A DNA stretch of 64,000 nt from M3007 sp041741155 (GTDB lineage: Bacteria > Bacteroidota > Bacteroidia > Chitinophagales > Saprospiraceae): contig JBGSKO010000211.1 of the NCBI GenBank assembly GCA_041741155.1, positions 79,219 through 143,218 on the forward strand, in the 5' to 3' direction. The position numbers and the translations under genes are program-made. The notes beneath the pieces are model-generated. The model had not been told where the DNA came from, ran no database searches, and worked only from the letters and a program-made list of their open reading frames with translations. Below, in pieces: positions 15,982-22,940 of the stretch (position 1 is the first letter of the stretch; every line of letters starts with the position of its first letter).

Positions 15982-18678
15982 ATGCACCATACCACCTTCC
16001 CATCCATCCTCGCCGAGGCATATCGCCGGGCCGCACTCGCCGGTCAGGACATGCACGCCTTTGCCGGAAGTATGGAGCAGGTACAATCGGCGATAGCAAC
16101 CGAAACCGATCTGTACATACAGTGGGAACGCCTCACCGATCGCATCGGCGAGGCCCTGTGGATGCATGCCGATCCGGCGCCGTTCCAACTGGTGTACACC
16201 GTTTTTTTGGAAAACCTCGGCGCGCAATTTGCCCAGGCGATCGTGTGGCCCGGCGCTTCGGAAGCCGACAACTGGCGGCGCTGGCGCGCGGCATTTTCCG
16301 AGGCCAGTTTCCACTGGCGCTACGAGGCCCTGCACGCACTTTGCCATACACCCGCTTTGCAAGCCTGTTTTGGAAAAAAAATTAAACCCTACGAGCAGTT
16401 CCTCTTGTGGTTCCGCGACCGCCGCTGGGTCGAAACCCGGGCTGTTTTTCAGGACCTCGCTTCGGACAAAGATTTACCTGAGGAACAGCGCGGCTACCAC
16501 CACTACGTGTGTGGGCAGATAGATCTGTATTTTCACTACGAATACGCACAAGCCAAGCACCTGTTCGAAACCGCCGAAACCATGCTCGCAGGCAAACCCC
16601 TGGCCCTGCACGGCAGGATCGAGTATTTATTGAAAGGCCCGGAAAAAGACCGCAACCTTGATCGTGCGCTGGAAGTGGCCGATGCAGCATTGCAATTAGA
16701 CCCGGATCACGGCGCGTCCATGCTCGAAAAGGGCGATATCTTGCTTGAAATGGGCCGTTTGGCCGAAGGCGAAGCCCTGTACCACTTAGCCAGCCGCAAA
16801 CACCCGGGCAATGTGCTGTCCTACCTCCGCCTCATTGATTTATACGGCAAACCCGATTTTTTTGAGCACAAACAAACCGAGATCGAAACGTTGCTGAAAA
16901 CAACCATCGAACTCGATCCGGATGCCCGGTTCCGGACCCGATCGGATGTGGCAGTGATTTTTCAAAACCAGGGTGAAGCATATTGGCCAAAGGCCAAAAA
17001 ACTGCACGAGGAAGCTATTGAGGCGTATTCCGAAGGCATCATGGCCCGGCTGAACCTCGGCTATTATTTTCTGGACGTCACGAAGGAACTGGATAAGGCC
17101 GATGCGATTTTCCAGGAGGTAACAGTGTTGGCGCCTGAAGCGCGGGAGGGCTACCTCGCGTTGGCCCGTTTGCGGGAAGCCCAGGAAAAATGGGAGGAAG
17201 CCATCATGTACCACCAGCGCGTACAGAAGATTATCCCCACGTGGGAACGCTTCATGCTGGTCAATAAGGCGCGCTGCTTGCGCCTGCAAAACCAACTTGA
17301 AGCGGCGGAAACCTCATTGCTTCGCGCCTGGGAGCTGGACACCTACGACGACTCCGGGGCCATCTCCGAACTATACGAACTGGCCGAGCGCCTGTACAAA
17401 GACCCCGAAGATCCGAACCCCGATGGGGCCGTGCATTTGCTGCAACGCGCCCTGGAAGTACACACCGGTACGCCCGACAGTATCGCCGGCCTCACCAACC
17501 GCCAGGGCCATGCCCTTTTTTACGAGAGCCGCTATGCAGAAGCGCTGCCGTACTACCGGAAAGCGGCTTCAATCGTGCCCACTGAGCCGGTGTATTTCAC
17601 CAACCAGTTCGACTGTTTGGAAAAAATGTACCGGGAAACTTTTGAGCAGACCCTGTTTGAGGAAGCTCTGGAAGCCTTGAATCTTGCAGCCCGACTGGCG
17701 CCACAGGATTCTTCTATTCCAAAAAAACGCCGGCAGTTGGCCCGCGTCCGCTACAACCCGCATTTGGCTGATCAGCCCCTGCTGTACCAGGTCCATGTGG
17801 AAGTAGGCCAGCCGCTGCTGAGCGAAATCACACAGGATTTCCAGACCCTGCTGCCAGGCATATCCGTGCTGACCGAGGACTTGCGCAAGCGGATGAACAA
17901 TCGCTATGCCATCAATTTGCCCGGTGTGCGCTACCGGGATATCACCGATGGTGACGGGGCCTACCAGTTCCGCCTGTACGAAACGCCGGTGCTCTATGCC
18001 CGCTTGCCCGACGGCGCCCCGCCAACCATGGCGGCTGTTCTGGAGCAACTGGAGACGTTTTTGACGAATTACGGGCTTGACCTCTTTGTAAACTACTGGG
18101 ATGTGGACCGGGAGGTGCCTTTTTTGCCCAATGCCGAACTGGTACATTTCACCCGTACGGTGATGGCGCTGCTGGCGGAGGGGGTGCCGTTGCCGCCCTT
18201 GCCAGAACTCCACCGAATGTACTGCAGCCTTGACGGCGCGCGCTTGCCTGCAGCCGAGGTGGTAGAAAAACTGCGTTGCTCAGACGCGTTGCTGCCCAAC
18301 CTGCCGGGGCGGCAATCCACCTATCACTATATTCGGCTCGAAGAAAACGAAGAGCGGATGCTGATTGCGGGTATTGTGGGTAAAGGCAACGCCCGGGCGC
18401 TTGCGCTGCCGCCAGACTATATGCTTCGGCTCTTTGGCGCTATGCTCCTGGAGTTGCAAAAACCGGTCAGACCACAGATCGCCCTCGTAGTCGGGCACGA
18501 TGACCTGCGACCCTTGTTGCGGAGTGCGCTGGCGAAACTACCATATATACCCGTCCTGAAAACCAGCGAACTGCCGGCCGATGCGGAGGCGCGTTTTCTC
18601 GCACCGCTGAAAATTGCAGCGCGGGACAACGAAGCCTATCAGCTTGACCCGGCCTCCGGTACTCCAACCACTAATTAA
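15982..18678 (+). CDS. TPR protein with a C-terminal FlhA/SctV-type cytoplasmic (FHIPEP-C-like) domain
   Basis: Second gene of the cassette, 898 residues, soluble, no signal or membrane segment. Residues about 130-580 are TPR-like helical pairs (for example ALEVADAALQLDPDHG, AEALPYYRKAASIVPTE). Residues about 600-870 resemble the cytoplasmic domain of the flagellar/type III export gate protein FlhA: LRKRMNNRYAINLPGVRYRD with YQFRLYETPVLYARL (FlhA: FAQDMGYLPPVVHIRD, YRILMKGVEI), TVMALLAEGVPLPPLPELH (FlhA: VLQNLLDEKVPIRDMRTIL) and ALVVGHDDLRPLLRSALAKL then PVLKTSEL (FlhA: VLLVNHALRPLLSRFL, VVLSNLEL). The export-gate membrane half is absent. It starts 55 bases after the CHAT gene and ends 18 bases before the next. 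In FlhA this domain forms a nonameric docking ring; a ring scaffold here is inference. Confidence 0.75.
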   Translation: MHHTTFPSILAEAYRRAALAGQDMHAFAGSMEQVQSAIATETDLYIQWERLTDRIGEALWMHADPAPFQLVYTVFLENLGAQFAQAIVWPGASEADNWRRWRAAFSEASFHWRYEALHALCHTPALQACFGKKIKPYEQFLLWFRDRRWVETRAVFQDLASDKDLPEEQRGYHHYVCGQIDLYFHYEYAQAKHLFETAETMLAGKPLALHGRIEYLLKGPEKDRNLDRALEVADAALQLDPDHGASMLEKGDILLEMGRLAEGEALYHLASRKHPGNVLSYLRLIDLYGKPDFFEHKQTEIETLLKTTIELDPDARFRTRSDVAVIFQNQGEAYWPKAKKLHEEAIEAYSEGIMARLNLGYYFLDVTKELDKADAIFQEVTVLAPEAREGYLALARLREAQEKWEEAIMYHQRVQKIIPTWERFMLVNKARCLRLQNQLEAAETSLLRAWELDTYDDSGAISELYELAERLYKDPEDPNPDGAVHLLQRALEVHTGTPDSIAGLTNRQGHALFYESRYAEALPYYRKAASIVPTEPVYFTNQFDCLEKMYRETFEQTLFEEALEALNLAARLAPQDSSIPKKRRQLARVRYNPHLADQPLLYQVHVEVGQPLLSEITQDFQTLLPGISVLTEDLRKRMNNRYAINLPGVRYRDITDGDGAYQFRLYETPVLYARLPDGAPPTMAAVLEQLETFLTNYGLDLFVNYWDVDREVPFLPNAELVHFTRTVMALLAEGVPLPPLPELHRMYCSLDGARLPAAEVVEKLRCSDALLPNLPGRQSTYHYIRLEENEERMLIAGIVGKGNARALALPPDYMLRLFGAMLLELQKPVRPQIALVVGHDDLRPLLRSALAKLPYIPVLKTSELPADAEARFLAPLKIAARDNEAYQLDPASGTPTTN

Positions 18679-18696
18679 CCACGCTCCTGAACACGT

Positions 18697-20256
18697 ATGC
18701 CGACCCGGTTTGATATAGACATAGAACTTTTCGCGTTCCCCGGCGTGCCGTCCCCCGATGCCGCTGCGCTACAATTGGAGGTGGCAATCGGACTGGCCGA
18801 GTTGTGGTCCGAGATGGGACTGCCGGCCGAGCCGGTCGTATCGGTGCGCAACAGTCCCGAGCCGGCCGATCTGTTCGATTTTTCCCTGCGTCTTGGCGGG
18901 CAGTTGGTGCCCGTTCCGGTTTTTCGACCCGACTGGCCGGCGCCGCCGACAGCGTTCCGCATCCTGACGGCAATTTTTGCGCAACGGACCCGCCTGGCTT
19001 CCGATGAACTCTTGAGGCTCTTGCGCGACCAGTATTTTTCCCAAAGCAAAACCCCGCCTTCGTGGAGCAGCGCTCCGTTGTCGGTATGGCGCGCATTGGC
19101 CGATTTGTTGTTGCAAAACGGATTCAGCCTTGATCGTTTAGCCGTATGCCTGGAACATTGGCAACCCGAAAACGGCCCGGAAGAAGCGTTTGAACGTCTC
19201 ATCGAAAACATGGACGCGCTGACCCTGACGGTAGTGGTGCGCCCGGAAATGGCAGCAACGTATTCCGCGGATGACCCTGGTCCGGAAACACGTTTCCCGG
19301 AATTTTATGTGCAGGCATACCAAGACCTCGGTATCGTGTTGCCGCAAATTCAGCTGGAAACGTCGGACGACCTGCTCCCCGGCTATTTTCAGTTGCGCCT
19401 GAACGACCTCCGGGTGCCGGTGCTGCCCGGGTTGGATATCGGTGCGGCATTGTACGATGGTGCGGCCGATGCCCCTGTTTACGTGCCGACCGCCGGTATT
19501 TTTTTAGAAAACAAACAAATCGCACATGCTCCAGGTGAAACGCTCATAGTGGGTGGCCCGTGGGCCTATCTGCAGGACTGGCTCCAATATTGGGTGCATC
19601 AGAACGCCGGCTGGTATGTCAACACCGGCATTTTGGAAACCCTGTTGGACGGCCTGGAGGAGAGCAACCGCTCTCTGATCGTGATGACCCGCGAGCAATG
19701 GCCAACCCGTCGCTTGTGTGCCGTGTTGCGGATCCTGTTGCGCGAGCAAGTGAGCATCCGCAACCTGTCGGAAATCCTTGAAGTGCTGTTGCGTCTGGAC
19801 GGCACGTTGGCGGTGGACGAAACCCTGTACCTGCCGTTTTTCGCGCCTGTCAGCCGGGTTTCGCCGGTGGCGCCGGGCATGCCCGAAGGGATGCTGAGCG
19901 ACGCGCAATTGGCCGGACAAGTGCGCGCGGGCCTGCGCTACCCCGTTGTTTTCCCCCATTTGAAAAGCGGGTTGTTGTCTGCGTACAGATTTTCGGAGCA
20001 CACCTTGCGCGATTTCCGGGAAGGATTTTTTCAACACGCCGAGCCCCGGAAAGGCACGGCTTTTCGTGCGTTATTGCAGGCTTTATTCGAACAAACAGTG
20101 GAAGATTGGCCCAAGCCCGTATTTTTGGCGCCCACTGGAATACGCCCGGCAATAGTAGCTGCGCTGCGCCCGTATATTCCGGAAATCGTCGTGCTGGGCT
20201 ACGACGAAGTGCCCCCGATTTTTGTTTTGAATGAAAAAGCAACCATCCGTCCATAA
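18697..20256 (+). CDS. Soluble protein of tandem FlhA-C-like domains
   Basis: Third gene of the cassette, 519 residues, no membrane segment. Residues about 195-510 run parallel to the whole FlhA cytoplasmic domain: AYQDLGIVLPQIQLET and YFQLRLNDLRV (205-240), WLQYWVHQNAGWYV with LETLLDGLEES (295-323), LCAVLRILLREQVSIRNLSE (340-359; FlhA VLQNLLDEKVPIRDMRTIL), LAGQVRAGL (405-413), and PVFLAPTGIRPAIVAALRP with IVVLGYDEVP (474-506). Residues about 24-155 repeat the first part: ELWSEMGLPAEPVVSVRN, FSLRLGGQLVPV, then LSVWRALADLLLQNGFSLD. So the protein is about one and a half domains. No such tandem, gate-less form is known to me by function. Stop is 12 bases before the TIR gene. Confidence 0.75.
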   Translation: MPTRFDIDIELFAFPGVPSPDAAALQLEVAIGLAELWSEMGLPAEPVVSVRNSPEPADLFDFSLRLGGQLVPVPVFRPDWPAPPTAFRILTAIFAQRTRLASDELLRLLRDQYFSQSKTPPSWSSAPLSVWRALADLLLQNGFSLDRLAVCLEHWQPENGPEEAFERLIENMDALTLTVVVRPEMAATYSADDPGPETRFPEFYVQAYQDLGIVLPQIQLETSDDLLPGYFQLRLNDLRVPVLPGLDIGAALYDGAADAPVYVPTAGIFLENKQIAHAPGETLIVGGPWAYLQDWLQYWVHQNAGWYVNTGILETLLDGLEESNRSLIVMTREQWPTRRLCAVLRILLREQVSIRNLSEILEVLLRLDGTLAVDETLYLPFFAPVSRVSPVAPGMPEGMLSDAQLAGQVRAGLRYPVVFPHLKSGLLSAYRFSEHTLRDFREGFFQHAEPRKGTAFRALLQALFEQTVEDWPKPVFLAPTGIRPAIVAALRPYIPEIVVLGYDEVPPIFVLNEKATIRP

Positions 20257-20268
20257 CGCATCGCTCCC

Positions 20269-21045
20269 GTGGAAACAATCATCCAACAAATTCGCCAGCT
20301 GGTGGAAAATAGCCGCCTGGATGCGGCGCTCGATTTGCTTCTGGAACATGCCGGCTCCAACGCCGGACTAAAAGACGAGGCAAGTATCCTCAAAAATACC
20401 TTGTCCAGGGTGGAGCGCGAGAAACGCATCGGCAGTATGGATTTTCGTGAACACTCTCGGGAAACCGTCAAAATTTCGTCGGCTATTCTCGATCTGATCC
20501 GGCAATTGCCAAAGCCGGCGGTCCCTATCGCGGCGGCGCCTGCTCCGCCTGCTGAACCAGTTCCAACAGTTCCGCCACCCACACCAGCACGCCCGTACAA
20601 AGTGTTTGTGTCGTATGCCCGGGAGGATGAAGATTATGTGAAAAAATTGCGCGCACACCTCCGCAGCCTGGAACTGGACGGAATGATTACCCTTTGGACG
20701 GACGACCAGATACTGACGGGCGATGCCTGGGCCGAAGAAATTCAAAAGCAGATAGACCAAACGGACATCATGCTCTTGCTGATGAGCCCTGATTTTGTGA
20801 ACTCCGATTTTATTCAGCGGGTCGAACTCAAACAGGCGCTGGAGCGCAAGGTGGCTGGAAAAAATCTCGTGGTACCGGTAAATTTGCGCCGCGTACACTT
20901 GCCAGAATTTCTTTCCCGCTTGCAGTACACGCCCCGCCAGGCGCCTGTAGCCGGCTCCGCGGATCAGGACGAGGCATGGTACACGGTGGCGCAGGACATC
21001 AAAAAATTGATCAAAGGAAAATTTGAGCCGACGGCTAACAGCTAA
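20269..21045 (+). CDS. TIR-domain effector with N-terminal effector-associated (EAD11-like) domain
   Basis: Last gene of the cassette, 258 residues, GTG start. Residues 1-78 are a helical adaptor of EAD11 type (IRQLVENSRLDAALDLLL ... LSRVEREKRIGSMDF), a Pro-rich linker follows (81-108), and 109-225 is a TIR domain: RPYKVFVSYARED strand A, the BB-loop LWTDDQILTGDAWAEEI, DIMLLLMSPDFVNSDFI and Glu186 in the helix RVELKQAL at the position of the catalytic Glu of bacterial TIR NADases. TIR enzymes of this kind usually degrade NAD when activated; activity here is predicted, not shown. The shared adaptor suggests coupling to the CHAT-like protein encoded first in the cassette. trmB begins 6 bases after the stop. 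Confidence 0.85.
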   Translation: METIIQQIRQLVENSRLDAALDLLLEHAGSNAGLKDEASILKNTLSRVEREKRIGSMDFREHSRETVKISSAILDLIRQLPKPAVPIAAAPAPPAEPVPTVPPPTPARPYKVFVSYAREDEDYVKKLRAHLRSLELDGMITLWTDDQILTGDAWAEEIQKQIDQTDIMLLLMSPDFVNSDFIQRVELKQALERKVAGKNLVVPVNLRRVHLPEFLSRLQYTPRQAPVAGSADQDEAWYTVAQDIKKLIKGKFEPTANS

Positions 21046-21051
21046 ATCAAA

Positions 21052-21741
21052 ATGGGTCGCAAGAACAAACTCCGCAAGTTTGCCGAAGTACTTTCCTTTC
21101 CCAACGTGTACGAGTGCTACGACGTACAGCGCCCTGCTCTGGTAGGCGCGGATATGCAGCCGGTGGAACTGAAAGGCCGGTGGCACGAACAACATTTTCA
21201 CAACGATCACCCGATTGTGCTGGAGCTGGCCTGCGGCGGCGGCGAATATACCGTAGCGCTGGCCCGGCAGTTTCCGGAGCGCAATTTCATCGGCGTGGAC
21301 GTGAAGGGAAACCGCATCTGGAAGGGGGCCAAACAGGCCCTGGAAGCAAACCTGGCCAACGCTGCTTTCCTGCGCACCCGCATCGAAATCATTGATCACT
21401 TTTTTGCCCCCGGCGAGGTGGATGAAATCTGGATCACGTTTCCCGATCCCTTCCCGCGTTCCTGCAAGGAAAACCGGCGCCTGACCTCGGCGTATTTTCT
21501 GAATAAATACCGCCTGATTCTGCGCCCCGGAGGGCTCGTACACCTGAAGCACGACGACCCAGATTTTTACCAGTTCACACTTGATACCATTGCCGCAGAC
21601 CCGCGCTGCAACCTGCTCTATACCGACGACGATATTTACGCCAAGCCGCTCCCGTCTCCCGAACTGGGTATCCAGACGCTGTACGAGAGCATGCACCTGG
21701 CGGCGGGCAAGACGATCAAGTATGTGCGGTTTACGATTTGA
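21052..21741 (+). CDS. trmB: tRNA (guanine-N7-)-methyltransferase
   Basis: Forms m7G46 in the variable loop of tRNAs using S-adenosylmethionine. The 229-residue protein has the SAM site VLELACGGGEYTVALA (about 61-76) with NFIGVDVKGNRIWKGA, the TrmB signature DEIWITFPDPFPR, and the C-terminal RPGGLVHLKHDD and YESMHLAAGKTIKYVRF. The Bacteroidota N-terminus MGRKNKLRKFAE is present. It follows the TIR gene by 6 bases and has no promoter of its own that I can see, so a housekeeping gene seems to ride on the cassette transcript, or its promoter lies within the TIR gene. Confidence 0.95.
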   Translation: MGRKNKLRKFAEVLSFPNVYECYDVQRPALVGADMQPVELKGRWHEQHFHNDHPIVLELACGGGEYTVALARQFPERNFIGVDVKGNRIWKGAKQALEANLANAAFLRTRIEIIDHFFAPGEVDEIWITFPDPFPRSCKENRRLTSAYFLNKYRLILRPGGLVHLKHDDPDFYQFTLDTIAADPRCNLLYTDDDIYAKPLPSPELGIQTLYESMHLAAGKTIKYVRFTI

Positions 21742-21763
21742 CGGAGGGAGCAGGGCAAACGCA

Positions 21764-22201
21764 CTACAACACAATCTTCCCGTTCCACCACTCCGTTTCG
21801 ATCTCGGCGTTGTTTTTTCGGTAAAACCGGAGAGCCGGTTCGTTCCAGTCCAGCACCTGCCATTTGACGAGCCGGCACCCCCGACGGAGGCCTTCTTCGA
21901 GTACGGCGTCGAACAAGAGCTGGCCGATACCGTGGCGGCGGTAGGCTTCGCTAACCACCAGATCGTCGAGGTACAACATTTTGCCCCGCCAGGTAGAGTA
22001 GGCCATGTAGTATAGCGCCATGCCGACCACCTGGCCGTCCATTTCGGCGACATGGCTCTGGAACAGCCCGTCGCGAAAATCTTCCAGATATTCGGCTGGA
22101 GTGGTCGTCACGGATTCCGGCGATTTCTCGTACACCGCCAGTTCATACACCAGGGCATGGATGGCGGGCAGGTCGGCTTCGGTAGCAGGTCGGATGAGCA
22201 T
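21764..22201 (-). CDS. GNAT family N-acetyltransferase
   Basis: A 145-residue acetyl-CoA-dependent acyltransferase of the diamine/SSAT-like branch. MLIRPATEADLPAIHALVYEL is the typical N-terminus; VVGMALYYMAYSTWRGKMLYLDDLVV and the acetyl-CoA loop RRHGIGQLLF, then WNEPALRFYRKNNAEI, complete the fold. The similarity of YSTWRGK...LYLDDLVV to SSAT proteins suggests a polyamine or small-amine substrate, not proven. The frame is open far upstream but ATG 22201 is the only start consistent with the family and avoids the metallo-hydrolase gene. Convergent with trmB. Confidence 0.88.
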   Translation of the reverse strand: MLIRPATEADLPAIHALVYELAVYEKSPESVTTTPAEYLEDFRDGLFQSHVAEMDGQVVGMALYYMAYSTWRGKMLYLDDLVVSEAYRRHGIGQLLFDAVLEEGLRRGCRLVKWQVLDWNEPALRFYRKNNAEIETEWWNGKIVL

Positions 22202-22247
22202 AATGTCGGGATGATCGGGAAAAAGTAAAATAGTGAAAGGCCAAGCG

Positions 22248-22889
22248 TTACTCAAAAAACGGGTTGTACTCTTTTTCGTGGCGGATCGTGGTGGCCGGGC
22301 CGTGGCCGGGATACACCATCGTTTCGCCGGGGAGGGTAAACAGTTGGCTGCGTACGGATTCGAGCAAGGTGCTGTGGTTGCCGCCCGGCAGGTCTGTGCG
22401 GCCAATACTTTCCAGAAAAAGCACATCGCCCGCGAGCACAAAACCGCTTTCCGGGCAATAAAACGACAAACTGGCGGGCGAATGGCCGGGGGTAAACAGA
22501 ATGTCCAAACGGGTATTTCCAAACGCCAACACCGTACCGGCTTCCAGAAAATGGTCCGGCATCGGCGACGGCTCGGCGCCCGGAATGCCGTACATCCGGC
22601 AGGTGGCCGGGTAGTGTTCGAGCAGCGGAAGTTCGCCCCGATGCAGCTCGGGCAATACCCCCCAGGTGCGGTGCACAAAAGCATTGCCGAACACGTGGTC
22701 GAGGTGGCAGTGCGTGTTGATGAGTCGGACGACGCGGAGTTTTTTATTCGAAATAAAATCGCGCAGCGTGGTGCGTTCCGCCTCGGTATAACAACCGGGA
22801 TCGAAAATGGCACAATCGCCGCTGTCGTCGTACACCACGTAGGTGTTTTCTGCGAAAGGGCTGAATTCAAAAACGGTTACCTCTGTCAT
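22248..22889 (-). CDS. Metallo-beta-lactamase-fold hydrolase (glyoxalase II-like)
   Basis: A 213-residue di-zinc hydrolase. Metal motif THCHLDHVFGN (about 59-69), second His in LFTPGHSPASLSFY, bridging Asp in FVLAGDVLF and last His in VYPGHGPATTIRHEKEYNPFF. This arrangement and the size match the small cytosolic YcbL/glyoxalase II-like enzymes that cleave thioesters such as S-lactoylglutathione analogues. Lies 46 bases upstream of the GNAT gene in the same direction, perhaps in one unit. Confidence 0.9.
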   Translation of the reverse strand: MTEVTVFEFSPFAENTYVVYDDSGDCAIFDPGCYTEAERTTLRDFISNKKLRVVRLINTHCHLDHVFGNAFVHRTWGVLPELHRGELPLLEHYPATCRMYGIPGAEPSPMPDHFLEAGTVLAFGNTRLDILFTPGHSPASLSFYCPESGFVLAGDVLFLESIGRTDLPGGNHSTLLESVRSQLFTLPGETMVYPGHGPATTIRHEKEYNPFFE

Positions 22890-22940
22890 AGCCCGGCAAG
22901 AATACGCATTTTTGGAATGTGCGGCACATCCACTTCCGGC

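Noticed and set aside
15982..20256. Type III secretion or flagellar locus
   Set aside because: The FlhA-like match is limited to the cytoplasmic domain; no export-gate membrane half, FlhB, FliPQR, ATPase or structural genes are present.
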